Notes under the pieces: model-generated | Database searches by the model: none | What the model saw: only the letters and a program-made list of their open reading frames with translations | Told to the model about the DNA's origin: nothing | Translations under genes and position numbers: made by a program | Shown: in pieces, positions 34,123 through 46,600 of the stretch | Numbering within the stretch: the stretch's first letter is position 1 | How the letters are laid out: each line of letters starts with the position of its first letter | Assembly: GCF_963678635.1 (NCBI RefSeq) | Contig: NC_087069.1 | Span: 25,286,303-25,350,302 of the forward strand | Length of the DNA stretch: 64,000 nt | Direction: 5' to 3' | Origin: Symsagittifera roscoffensis | Taxonomy: Eukaryota; Xenacoelomorpha; Acoela; Convolutidae

Positions 34123-36415
34123 TTTTCAAAACGTGATCCCAACAATCCTTCACCCCGAACCGGACCCCAGGATTTACTAGTCACACATTATGACTGTGAA
34201 GAAAATGAACAAAAAACATTAAGCAAATATGCCATAAACCAAGTCACTCATGTGAATCCGAACCACAATCAATCGAAACAACAAAAGTCATAGCAACACT
34301 TCACTCAAAAGCTATAGCTACAACAATAATAGAATATAAATTCACAGCAACATTTTCCGCAAAGAAAGTACATTGATCACAATTTCCAAACGGAAACAAA
34401 AACAGATTAGACCATGAATCTTTCCACCAACGTAACATCAAAAGCCTACTGCACCTCAGCCCTGAAGATTGCAAAAACGAACTTAAAAGACTAAAAATCA
34501 CATCAAACAAAGGCACAAACAAAAAAACTAATAAATTTTCAAGTTTTTCCAGACTCAGCACATCAAGCCAAACTTGGAAAAATACCAAGGTCATTTAAGA
34601 CTAGATAGCAAATTCCCCTTTAACGGAGCACATGGAAGATTAACATATGAACTCCATGATAAATATTGGATACTACACATTGGAATAAGCAATTCCTCAG
34701 ATTGTAAAGCAAATACAAAAAACAAAGGATACCAAGAAATAATGTTTTTTGATTGGAAAATACAACTTGAAAAAGTACAACTAACACGTGATTTAAAAGA
34801 TGACACTATAGTTTATCAGGGAATCAGACCCCTTGTTAAAACGACCAAGGATATTGCGATCCTACTACGCGCACACAAGCAACAATCGTTTGGTTCTCTG
34901 AAGACACTTGAACAACATTTCAAGTAGCAAAAATACATGCTAGAATGATAAAACTTCATCAAAATTTTTTTATTGAATCAATCCCGTTTAAAGATGTAAG
35001 CCCTCACCAAATTAGACAAAGTAATTATAAATTTAGAAACATCTTAAATAAGAAAATAAAATGACAAGTTTCCAAATATACCCAGAAACGGAACTAGCAT
35101 GTAAATACACCAAATCACTTTACAAAACACAATATTCAAAAATTTTTGTCTAATACGAAGACGGTTTCGACATGAATACAGGAAATTTAATAATACATCA
35201 AATGGCTACACCTCACTCAACCACAGACAAAAACGCATACACCCCAGTAAAAAAAATACAGGAAGAATCGGTGGAAAACTAAAACCACAAGACACAGACA
35301 GTACACGCTTACAAGAACTATCACTTAAGAACAGCACTCATTTTGGCGCAATTCACTATGACATACACTTAGACATGAAATTAGATTTTACAATAAGTAG
35401 AATCTTTCAAGAAATGTCTTTGACAGAATTTGAAACACTCCATCAATAATGCGAACTTGAACGCACACAAGTTTTACAATCACTTGCACTAGCAGTACTA
35501 AAAATCCCTTAAGCAGGATATTTAATGTCAGAAGACAAATCAAATTTTTTTGACTACAGAGGAAATATATTATGGTATTACACCTGTACCAAAAAAGCAT
35601 CACCTTTGTATGTTCTCGAAGACAAAAGATGCCATAAGAGAATCCCAATATTCTACAAAAATAATGTACATTTTGTTGATACACTCTCCCACAGAATTGA
35701 TTTTTGGGATACAGCAGTCCCATGTAGATCAGAAAACAGCCACAATGTAGTACAATTAAACCCTGTTGAATATAAATACTATCTTCTCACACCATACCCT
35801 ACACTCATGCAACCACTCAAAAAAATTTGACCAGAAAGCATTGGAGCTATTGCCCGCAATCCCAATATTGATTTACAATCAAGCGGCTTATACTCTAAAT
35901 CAGACACTCAACTTTACATTCGAACACAGCAACTTCAAGAAATACTCACAAAAATGGACACAATCCAACGACAATTTATAGATCACAACATACGCAAACT
36001 TGCAGGAACAGCAGTATTTTTAGACATATACGCCCAAGACTATAGCGGATATTTTAAAGACATAAAAGATTACATTTACTTACATGGCGAAAAATACAGA
36101 CCACAAGATATATCACCAATAAATATTTTTAGTTCTGTAATTTTGAAAAACGAATTTCTTGTCTTTCTAGGATGGCCCTACCACATCTTAGAGAGATTGA
36201 CTATATTCTATGCATTGTGCATTTTTTAATTTTCTTGGATTTTTTTTCTCTCTCGTAAAAGGGATCTACAATACATGCGCAAAACACACACACAAGTAAG
36301 TAAACAAGCAAGCGTAGCACGCATACTATTCGCAGGATTTTTTGGAATATTTTCAACACCAATCAATGAAATTCTTTTAGACGCTCAAATAAAAGAAAAC
36401 AATACCAAGTTATCA
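34123..36415 (+). pseudogene. env-like glycoprotein gene of E2b
   Basis: Pieces in order: an N-terminal part with a YDC motif (VTHYDCEENEQKTLSKYA), a middle part (34574-34927) with FPFNGAHGRLTYEL, a region with LERTQVLQSLALAVLKIP, then GNILWYYTCTKKASPLYVL, HNVVQLNP and YLLTPYPTLMQPLKK. The end has LGWPYHILERLTIFYALCIF, a hydrophobic membrane segment, and a basic tail. Layout (Cys-rich ectodomain, one C-terminal membrane segment, after pol) fits an envelope. From memory of the families it resembles the glycoprotein type shared by chuvirids and some invertebrate retroelements. That is unverified. Frameshifts and stops make it defective. Confidence 0.6.
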
Positions 36416-36698
36416 TAAACACCAAACGCATATGACGAGTCACGAAAAGACACAAATACAACGCCCACAGCACCACAATTACAAAACCTCAATTATAGCC
36501 ACCCCTTATCATTAGTACCAGGAATTTTAGAAATGTTGCCCTAACAGACCTCATAACTTCAAGATCTAATTATCCACAAAGCCCAATCCAACATATAATA
36601 AAGAAAAAACCCAATTTAGACGACACATACGAACAAATTATAGAACAACCACATACCACTAAATTTCGTTCTCAGAACAACCATCTTTTAAGCCCACG

Positions 36699-38336
36699 AT
36701 GAGCCGCCAAATTGGATCCCTCCATCGATCAATTTCTCACCCAGCCAACTTTCAAAACAACCTCCACATCATCCCACTTTTTTCTTTCCCCCACCTCAAT
36801 CACCTCATCCTAACATTTCACCCAGCATGTAGTCAGATACTAATTCCAACACAACAGTATATAACACTATCTCCCAATTCAACAACTCCGATATTGAAAC
36901 ACCCGACAAATTTGCAAACTCTGAACCCAGTCCCTCTACATTTTCCCAACCTCCCTTTCAACCTCTACATTTCCTGAACCATCATGAACTTGATAACTTC
37001 ATAACACTACAACAACAAATGCAACAGCCTCAAACACTAACTATTCACCAACTTTCACGATCTTTAACATCATCAATCCCATCAACTCCAACCCCCTCTT
37101 CAACTTATACACCCTCCCAAAATCCCACTCCCCCATCAACCCCATCCTCTACTACCAACCGCGCTTACCGAACCTTTAAAAGCAAATTCCCAAATACCCA
37201 TTCCCATCCAACCCAGGAACATCCAAAACATTTATAAATCATCCACTTCACACTTATACGAAAGAATTCTTACAGTTATGCCTACCCTTTTCCCCACAAT
37301 ATACATACTTCTATTCCGACCACAATGATGAAAAACCCAATTATGTAAACGAGCATGTCTTATATCCCACACTCTCATGGACATCTCATTACCACTTTAC
37401 TCATCCATTTATATTACCTTTATATAACACTCCTCATAATAATGTACCCTACTCTACTTCCTAACAACAGCACTAACCTCAAACAAGTTCACGCAAGTAG
37501 GATACAGAAAATCACCAAATTCACTGCACCAAAAACTATTAATTACCCCATCGATAATTACGACCATAATATCATCCGACCAAACGAAGACATTTGTCTA
37601 AGTATACTAATCCTCAATTAACCAAAAAAAATTTCCTTAAAACCTCATACACCTTCACTCTCAACATTTTGAATAAAAAATACGACAAAGTCATCTTCGC
37701 AGCACTACGTAATACTAATGCTTGTGAATCATTTTTCAATAAATTCAACCATTTTTCACTAACCTTTCATTTCCTCACACCTAAAGAACGTGATTTGCAC
37801 TGTTCACACGAAGTCATGTTACGAACTAAACAAACACATACACTCATTAAAAGTTTATTCAAAGTCATTACACTGACAATACACCAGCACGACAACCTCA
37901 TCATAGATTTGAATACATTAACCCAAAATACACATCACCGTTTTTTCTTAACTTCACCTATTGTATTAAAGACACTTAGTTACAAGGCACCCTCCAAAAT
38001 TATGACCCCATCACCCAGATGTATATCTTCTGCCCACTAAACAAACTCCTAAATTTAGACGAATCCCGCCCACTAATTGTCCTTTATGAAATCCTTCAGC
38101 CCGTCGAAGTCCCCATCCTAGAATTCATATATAACACTCGCTACAATCACAAATTACTTAACCTAATACAAAACACACCGTATGAACAATCACCTCACAT
38201 TGAAAGAACGTAACATCATTAAAGCACTTGAATTGCTTTGAAAACTAAACACATCATTCGTTTGTTAGCTAAACTACTAACCTCATCTGATCTCATCCAT
38301 GATGTTTTTCCCTATGGCTTCTTCACCGACGATTAA
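36699..38336 (+). pseudogene. ORF X2 of E2b, unrecognised, downstream of env
   Basis: Starts MSRQIGSLHRSISHPANF, runs through a Ser/Thr/Pro-rich half (TVYNTISQFNNSDIETPD, TLTIHQLSRSL) and a more globular half (FLQLCLPFSPQYTYF, NEHVLYPTLS, ITLTIHQHDNLIIDLNTL, NYDPITQMYIFCPLNK, DESRPLIVLYE). It ends LLAKLLTSSDLIHDVFP…TDD-stop. E3 matches throughout, with conserved residues in the same frame order. Several frameshifts. No domain recognised. An extra gene after env is not usual in Ty3 elements. Confidence 0.55.
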
Positions 38337-38337
38337 G

Positions 38338-38416
38338 GTAAAATGAATTAAAATTTAACTAAAAAATTCAAATACACTAACCATTATTCTTCGATACTTT
38401 CTCTTTTTCTTTCTAG
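38338..38416 (+). other. Putative 79-nt intron after X2 (E2b)
   Basis: Donor AAG|GTAAAATG at 38338, branch-like CACTAACC, a long pyrimidine tract and acceptor TTTCTTTCTAG ending at 38416. It begins one base after the X2 stop, so its likely role is to splice a downstream reading frame. E3 keeps branch, tract and acceptor (to 58729) but has lost the donor GT. Confidence 0.5.
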
Positions 38417-39473
38417 GCACAATTATTAATCATCTACAAAACAAAAAGCAAAATAAAAAACAGAAACTCTTTTTCAAATCATTATTCTTTATTAACCTAT
38501 CCAATAGTTGAACCAAAAAAAATATTCCGTACAAAGCAGTAAATTAATATATAAATTCTTTTCCCCAGAGCAGTAAATATTCATAAATTGAAAATAACTT
38601 AATAATTTCAACCCCCAAAATCAAGCAGCAAAATTTATAATTTTCAAAGTAGTAAATTAATCAAAATTGCTCATAAATTGCAAAAGCATTACTGACCTTT
38701 TCAAAGACGCTTCTTTATTTTCTCTCCCCCAAATATTCTATCCAAGTTCGTACTGCTCGCCCACAAATAATTGTTTAAAACAATGAATTTGAGTTTCAAC
38801 TTTCACTGACAACAACTTTAACAAATTTAACACGTTTCTTATTTTCCTTTAACCCGGTTGGAAAGGAATTCTATAATAATCCAAACTAACCAAGGCAAGC
38901 TTACTAAACACCATAAACTACAACCTAATAGCATGACTAAGAAAAGAAAACGCACTGTACCCAAACTGGAATAACACCAACTTAGACCGGATAAATTATT
39001 TTTTCAAAGACTACTTTTAAGTCTGAACACAAAAGAACAAAACACCAAAAAGTCGTAAGACAAACCCAAAACAAAAAAGTTGATTTTTGAAGGAAAGATA
39101 AAATAAGACAACAAAAGAAAACACTAATAACAAAAAACGGCATGAAAAGTTGAACTAACACAGGACCCTCCAAAAAGAGCACGAAGTTATACCCTCACTT
39201 CTGGCCTAACCCACCAGAAGAGGACGTCCTGAGCATGCTCTATAGCCGGCCTCACCCACCGTGCTACATCCACGCTTTGTGGCACCCACGACACTTTTTG
39301 ACGAGAGTTACTCAAGTGTGAGTAGCTCTAAAAAGTAACCGAGCCAAATAATAACGCTTTTGCGATAAAAACTAATACAAAGATCATAACTAAAAAACAA
39401 GGTTAACAAAGACTTGTATATGTAAATGACATAATGCAGTATACAGACTACAAACAGCCGAAAGACGAGCAGC
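38417..39473 (+). other. E2b 3' region, non-coding, with GC-rich palindromic block
   Basis: A/T-rich without supported ORFs, except for a conserved GC-rich block at 39200-39275. The block has GGCCTAACCCACC (39203), two abutting perfect 10-bp palindromes AGGACGTCCT and GAGCATGCTC (39221-39240), then GGCCTCACCCACC (39248). A hairpin GAGTTACTC…GAGTAGCTC follows at about 39305-39330. Both are conserved in E3. Confidence 0.6.
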
Positions 39474-39890
39474 AAGGAACTTGACAACCCAATCACACTC
39501 CTGCTACGGAATGGCAAAACCCACCTGACATGCTGCCTACAGTCACTACACTCAATGGATTTAGAGTACGATTTGGCATCGCAGAAAAGGAAATCCATTG
39601 TTACAGAACAATGGCCATCTCCATGTTCAAATATGCGTACAGATCCAAGTCATCAGGCAATGCATCCAAGCTCAAACTTCACGCCATTCCCAAATGAGAC
39701 CAAAACACAGTTCTCCACCAAACAAGAACAAACGATCATAACAAACAAATTGGAAATCAGATTGACTTCCAGAAACAACAGCAATAGTTGGCGGTCACAG
39801 TCATTGTCGAATGACAGACTGATATCGACGATTTCATCTTCCTGGAGCAGACGGATCAGACATTCTTCTCCAAGAACGAAACAGCAATGA
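39474..39890 (+). pseudogene. ORF X3 of E2b, small, before 3' LTR
   Basis: 139 codons in one open frame, but the ATG seen in E3 is AAG here. It reads ELDNPITLLLRNGKTHLTCC, LQSLHSMDLEYDLASQKRKS, TEQWPSPCSNMRTDPSHQA, then a Ser/Arg-rich tail. The first 70 codons match E3 in the same frame. The opposite strand is also open here (39308-39598), so coding is not proven. No family recognised. Confidence 0.4.
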
Positions 39891-39980
39891 TGCTCGAGAA
39901 ATACAAACAAAAATCATCCAACCTTCATTATGAATGATAGAAAAAAAACGAAAACTAAAACTCTCTAAGCCCCGGATGGG

Positions 39981-40354
39981 TGGAACCAGATCTAAACAAT
40001 ATTTATCATTGGTTATTATTATGATATTTTATCTTTATAAAATTTTAAATACGAACCAATGATACTCCATAAAAATAAACAACCTATTTATTTGTAAAGT
40101 GTTGAAACTACTTGTAGTTTCAACACCAGAGCAATTTGAATTAAACTTAGAATACAGTTGTTCTCATTCTGGAACTAACTCGCGTAAACCGGTGTACACT
40201 AGATCTATTGAGACTAGGAGATATAAGAGTAAGATTAAGTTCGGCATTAGACTAAGAAGTTGCACGAATCTATCCGGCCGAAAAATGCGTGACGAGCAGA
40301 CGGTGTACCTTATCTGAAATTACTCTATGAGTACAGTAACCTATACATAACTCA
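39981..40354 (+). repeat. 3' LTR of E2b
   Basis: 374 bp, preceded by CCCCGGATGGG (polypurine-type end), starts TGGAACC and ends AACTCA. Perfect hairpin at 40099-40126. Lacks the insert of about 138 bp found in the 5' LTR. Confidence 0.92.
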
Positions 40355-42106
40355 ATTTCGCAGCAAAATGCTTGTCGTATAATGTTGCAGTGCGAAATTG
40401 TATGATAAAAACTTTTTAAGAAGATTTTTTCATCAAAATACCACTACATCCTAGGTATGAGCTGTGAAAAACCTCATACTCTATTTTAAAAATTTCAGTT
40501 GTTGTAGAAGAAAAAGTTGTTTTTGAAATGAAAGCTAGATATACAATTTTTTTTGCATGAAAATCTTGGAGTGGGAGTATTGCAAATGCTCCATATAGAA
40601 AACTGTAAGATGAAAATTGTTCGCGTATGTAGTTCACCCAGGATTGATAAATTGAACGGATGAAAAATATTATAAGTATTATATATCACACTGAAACAAC
40701 TAAGGAACAATATTCGAAACCTGAAGATATTTTTCAATTAAATAAACTAAGGTGTTCTATGCTTATCTTGAGAGTTCACTATTGTTATAATTTCAACACT
40801 AACTTTTTAAAATTATTTTTGTGCTCTATTGATGAGATTTTTGCGGTTGAGAAACATTCTACAAAGCAATCAGAGCTTTTCTACCACGCAATAGTTTGTG
40901 CATATAACATTACTTTAACGAATACTCTCAGACTGATTTTAGAAAGCCAGTTCTACCTCATTTGGTTTCGTTTTCTATACTACGTATCATTTGATTAAAT
41001 AAAATTTTGGTAAAATAAACGTGCTTTTGTAACAAGTCGATCAGTTTGCGCAGTTTTTATTGAACAAAGAAAGAGTTAATATACACGTGATTTCGTTTTC
41101 AACCTTTTCAAAACTTCTCCAATTTTTTTATTAGAAAAGACTTCATGAGGTTTTTTAGCAAGTTTGAAATCAGGTAAGTTCCACTTCATCGTTTACTTTA
41201 ACTAGGAATCTGCAAAAGAAAACTGCAGTCAAATTTGCTGTAGAACATGAGCGAAAAAAGATAGCATTCCTAGCGGGTCCAGTGCAAACATTCGATATGT
41301 CAAACATCCGCTATCTCAAACATCCGAACTGTTATAACAATTATAAAGTATGTCGTTAAAAATTTCAAAAATAAGAGAGTCCATTTAGCCTTTAACAAAA
41401 TAGCAAACAAAAGAGTTCTAAATTAATTGCATTTTAATACGTTGAATTCATATCACTTTCCAAATTGCGTCTTCCATTGCGCCTTTCCAGCTTGCGTCTC
41501 CCAAGTATGTTGGGTTTTATTACTAATCGACAAATGTTTTTTAGTAAATCTTTTGTACCAGAAAAAATTTGTACCAGGATTACCTTTATAAGAAAACCAA
41601 ATGGACTTAGCGAAGAAGCGAAACCGGATGTTTGCAGGAGTGAAGCTGGTTTTCGGATGTTGGCAGCACTTTTTGGTTTTTGGATGTTTGCCCGGTACCC
41701 TTCCTCAGCATAGTTTAAATTTTTTCTTCCAAAAGGCTAGCCATACAGTTTCCCTATTATGCAAATTCTAAAAATTGGAAGTAAAACTATCAAAAATTGA
41801 CTATCTTATTCAGTGTATATAAATTGACCTGGATAATTTCGTCTAGGACTTCTTCTTCAAAAAGCAGGCTTAGAAGCAGTGCAATCAAATGCTTCTAACG
41901 AATCTATTTGAAATTACGGAAACGCACAGACAACATTTAACCAGTAAATCTGAATATTTGCCATAACTTTAGAATTTGTTTGTTAGATCTTTTTGCTAAG
42001 AAATTTAGAGCATTAAACTATATGGTGGATGTCTTACCCAGTATTCGAATGAAAATTCTGTTAAACTATTTTAAGTAGTTGAAGTCTTGCGGCTCGTGTA
42101 TACAAC
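40355..42106. other. Host-like DNA between E2b and E3
   Basis: 1.75 kb without a convincing gene. The 112-codon frame at 40660-40998 has no supporting feature. It contains the inverted-repeat element at 41275-41700. It ends in CAAC, the left target duplication of E3. Confidence 0.55.
41275..41700. mobile_element. Putative 426-bp MITE-like DNA element
   Basis: Left end GGGTCCAGTGCAAACATTC and right end, on the minus strand, GGGTACCGGGCAAACATCC, form imperfect terminal inverted repeats. CAAACATCCG sub-repeats occur inside both ends. Flanks TTCCTAGC (41267-41274) and TTCCTCAGC (41701-41709) look like an 8-bp target duplication with one inserted base, as for hAT-type elements. No transposase ORF. 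Confidence 0.55.
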
Positions 42107-42445
42107 TGGAACTAGATCTAAACTAGATTTTAATATTGGATATTATTCTGATATTTTATCTCTATAAAATATTGAATACTAACCAATCATACTCCATCAA
42201 ACTAACAACCCACTTATTTGTAAATGCTGAAACTACTTGTAGTTTCAGCACCAGAGATATTTGAATTTAACTTAGAATATAGTTGAAGACTCGTACAAAC
42301 CAGTATACATTAGATCTATTGAGACTAGGAGATATAAGAAGAAGATTAAGATTGGTATTAGACAAAGAAGTTGCACGAATCTATCCGGCCGAAAATAAGA
42401 TAGCGTGAAGAGCAGACGGTGTAATACCTACTAAGTCTTAAATCA
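42107..42445 (+). repeat. 5' LTR of E3
   Basis: 339 bp, TGGAACT to AAATCA. Shorter than the 3' LTR because the CTTATCTGAAATTACTC stretch near the end is missing. Hairpin arms TGCTGAAACTAC near 42225-42250. Confidence 0.9.
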
Positions 42446-43632
42446 TCTGGTGTGACCAAAAGTCTCGAACAAGACCTTAACCAACTTAGATTAGAAACAT
42501 TAACCAAAACATTAGATTAGAATTAGACAAATACAACATTTTAAAAATGTTAAATGACAAATATTTAGTAGAAATGTCGCTACAACTCATTAGATCAGAG
42601 CTAATTTTCCAACCTTCATGTTTCGAATACTTCAAGCAATAAATTTAATTTTTCTTCTACTGACATAAAACTTTGAAGAAAAATCTTCAATAACCTTTTA
42701 TGGCGCTAAACTTAATAACTATACAAAAACGACCGATAAAAACAACACTAGTCGTTCTCCTTGTAAAATCTGCAGTAATTTAAAAAGATCCTGGAAAAAT
42801 AATTTTTGAATATAAAAGTACAAAAATTAGTCTTTATAAAGCATAAATTGTTAGTATACTTAAATCATCCTTTCATCCCAGCTTAATCATCTACAACATA
42901 ACAGCAAATCTCAAAAACTAACAAAGATCAAACCCAAATTTTAAACCTTTTTAACTTAACCTTTTACCAAAAAATTATCAAAGCTTATCCTTGTTTTCAC
43001 TTAAATTAACTTCATTTAAAATAACAGATCATCAAGGCTTCCCTTGGATCTTTAAATTAAATTAAATTGAATCTAAATTTCTGATCATCAAGGTTTATTC
43101 TTGGATCAAATAAAACAATTTTGTTCTCCCACTCTCAAAATAAATTAGTGTCTAACAACCTCAACTGTCGATTCACTACCCAGCCCATATTAACGGCCCA
43201 GGGTTAACAAAAATTTTTCAAAGAACTAACCTTTCTAATTAGGATAAACACTGAAAACTTTGGTTGCTCATCCTTCTCTTGATTCCCTTCCTCTTAAACG
43301 GCCCAGGCTAAAACACTTAAGCTTAGTCAGTCATAAAATAATATCTAACGAGTTATTTGCGTTCTAATTATACTTGAACCTTGTGGATCGATTTACTATT
43401 CTCCAACCCTCGATCACAAATCACAACCCCTATGTAAGATTAGGTAAGTCTATCTTAACTTAGAATTATCCACGAGAAAATAAAAATCATTCTCACGAAT
43501 CGGTAAGAACTTTTCTCTCAAACCTGACAGTTTTCGCCCCAAAATAAGCTTACCACAAAAAATCGTAAGAACTGACGGTTTCAGACATTAGAAATCACTA
43601 ACCCCAATATAGCATCCATCATCCTTAACCTA
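42446..43632 (+). promoter_or_regulatory. E3 primer site and leader
   Basis: Primer site TCTGGTGTGACCAAAAGTC, then CTCGAAC. Dyads near 42977, 43026-43050 and 43082-43105. A consensus splice donor AG|GTAAGT at 43444-43449 could serve subgenomic messages. The equivalent in E2a and E2b is GTAGGT and in E4 TTAAGTAAGT. Confidence 0.6.
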
Positions 43633-46600
43633 ATGTTAAGAGACAATTTAGGAAACAAACAAACAATTATAATACACAAGTGTATAATTAACAACGAGAG
43701 ATACGACTTGTGATCACACCACACAGACAAACAATAGGATACATACGAACAAAAAGACAAACACTAAAAAAGAAAAATATTAGCGAACAAAAACAATATA
43801 TTAGGAAACTATTTTCGAAGCGAGCAAACGCAGTGTCAGAATCAGAAACAAGCGCAATACAAGAACTCCACAATTTAAAAGACTCGATAAAAGACCATCA
43901 AATTGACGATCAAATAAATGTTCCTGACACAGAAACCACGTCACCAGCATCAATCAAAGGAAAACGTAGAATAAAAAAGTCATGCAAAAACAAACCAATA
44001 TGTCTATACAATTAGAATCAACCGATAAGACACATTGAAAACTACACACTAACAGTAAAAAAGCACAATAATGATTCGGACTGAAGAAAATCTAGAAGAT
44101 TCCATACTCCCATTTTTAGAAATCTACAAATTGAAAAAAGAGGACAAGTACAATTTTGCCAAAACTTACTCGCAAACACACTCGAAAAAGGAGATAGTCC
44201 AAGCACAAAAAAATTCCTGATGTAAAAGTAAAATAACATCTTGACCACTATCTATCTATGTAGTCTCACATCACAAAATGGAATCTACACAATAGAAATT
44301 AGCTCACCAAACGCATTTCATGACAAATATCTCTTTTAAACAGATGACGTAGATAATGAATTTTCAAAAGTTTTTACAGAACTCAAAACTCACAAAGAGC
44401 AAATTCAATATTCACAAACAATTTATTTTCACTACTCTATAGTTATCTATCTGTATTAGAAGTAAAAGAACCTCAAGGCGATTCATTAACACAAACATCC
44501 CGTCACACAACCTTACGACAAAAAATAAACATATTTTCTAATTTTTTAAACGCAATCCGCGAAAAACTAACAAGTAATAACAAAACACAATATACTCAAA
44601 ACGATTTAGAAAAGTCATAGCATGGTTCATAATTGATTATTTTGTTCATAATATTGATCTTATAGCACTAGCGAGAAAAAAAATTCGACCACAAAACACA
44701 GATGAAGAAAGCGTATTAGCAGAACAATCAGATTATGTTTGGGACCTTTAATGGTCTCATGTATTGTTTATTAATATACCAACTGATATATCAAGCCAAG
44801 CAATTAGCACAATCTCTGTTCATAAAGATTATGTTAAAATATACCCACTTACAATTGACGCAACACCTTTAAATTATAATATTTTCTTTCCTGAAAAAGC
44901 AGGAAATAATAGCTTAAACTCCACCTTCATAAATCAAGACAACTTAAATGGAACAAGAAATCTTACACGACAAGATATACAAACTCCATCACACTTCATA
45001 AATGAAGAAACAGCTAAAACCACAACAACAACAGCACAACAAAGCATTTCACCTATTCAACCAAATTTTACAACTCCAAAACCAAAAACCCAACGTTACA
45101 ACAAACGATTACACAATCCACAGTAAAACCTTCTGTTGCTCAAAAAAACTCACAAATGGATTACAAAACGTTTCCACCAGTAACAAAACCATCATAAATA
45201 CAAAAAAAGTCACATAGAAATAATTTCGCAGAACATAATTATAACTATGTAATATGATCAAAAACAACAAAACCCTCTGATATGAATACTCCGTACTGCT
45301 TATAAACACAAAGTCAAAATATACCGCAACCAGCTTCGAACTCAGTAAATTTCAAGGATCAACAACGCTCTTCACAAGATCGAAGTGAAAATTACCCATT
45401 TTTTCAACAAACCAAAAAAAAACACAAAGAGATACCATACTAAAAATCAACCTCCTTATTACACAGCTAAATATTTTCCATCAGATGATGAGGAATTCTT
45501 AAAAACAAATTCATCAACAATTCTACTCAAGCCAAAACCCTCGTTCCTACAGCATTGATCAACAAAATATTTTCGAACCATACACTCGAGATGAACAAAC
45601 ACGACAACCTAGAAACAATCCAACATCATATAAAAATATTTTTCATACCAAAAAACCCATAAAATACACAATCTTACCAACCAACTCAAATGCATAATGA
45701 AATTCCACTACCATAATTTTTACAACAAAATGAAAAAAACACAAATCAACTTACGAATTTTTCACAAATGCCAAACACCACAGAATCACTACAGTTGACT
45801 ATGAACCCATACCTAATGGGTGAATCATCAATATCATCAAATAAACCACTAATGGTATCACAGGCACAGATCCTGCATACTCTGTAGAGGATTATCTAAA
45901 CGCAAATACAAAAAATTTAATTTTGAACATAGGACCTGAACCAGTAAATACGCCACTTCATCAAAACTGGATACATAGACGCACAGCATTAATCCAAACC
46001 ACACTTGATGGCGCAGTCCAAAAATGGTTTTCAGTTTTACTTATAGATATAAAATCAGATTGGAAAAGGTTCACACAAAAATGTTTGACTCTGAATAAAA
46101 AACAACATCAAAGAGTTTTATGCAATGAGATTCGTAGACCAAATGAAACAATTAATGAAACGAAATGAAGCAATTAAACAACTCGCAAAAGAATTCAAAC
46201 CTTTGTCTGAATAGCATGTTCCCTCAACACTCATGATTAAAAAAATCAAATTTTTAATGATGACTTTAACACCTCAATTACGAAAAAAAAAGCAATCAAA
46301 AAGAGAGCATCACATCCTTCCTCAATTCGAGAGCCAGATTTAGATTTTATAAAACTAGTTGATAAATATGAACTAGCAGAAATCACTTTGAAACTAGAAG
46401 AAACAGAAAATCTAAAGCTACAATACGTCAATAACATCCAAACCGCTACTTCACAAATGAATCAGATTCATTACTCGATACAGCGTTATCTGAAAAAATC
46501 ACTGAAAACTTGAACATCTACGAGAAAAACCCAAAATTTTAAGATAAACCATCATTCAAAAAATGATGCAACTATTGCCGACAATACGGACATAGCATTG

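Larger units (their letters stand above)
20339..40354 (+). mobile_element. Ty3-type retrotransposon E2b, 20.0 kb, with env-like gene
   Basis: Complete between LTRs 20339-20849 and 39981-40354, flanked by ATTT (20335-20338 and 40355-40358). Order: leader, gag, protease, tandem-duplicated gag-protease segment, RT, RNase H, integrase remnant, membrane ORF, X1, env-like, X2, X3, LTR. Every gene carries stops or frameshifts. The 4-bp target duplication and env position resemble errantivirus-type Ty3 elements, but the length is more than twice theirs. Confidence 0.92.

Noticed and set aside
40660-40998. 112-codon frame between E2b and E3.
   Set aside because: No domain, no conserved partner copy, no splice or promoter context. 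The length is possible by chance in A/T-rich DNA.
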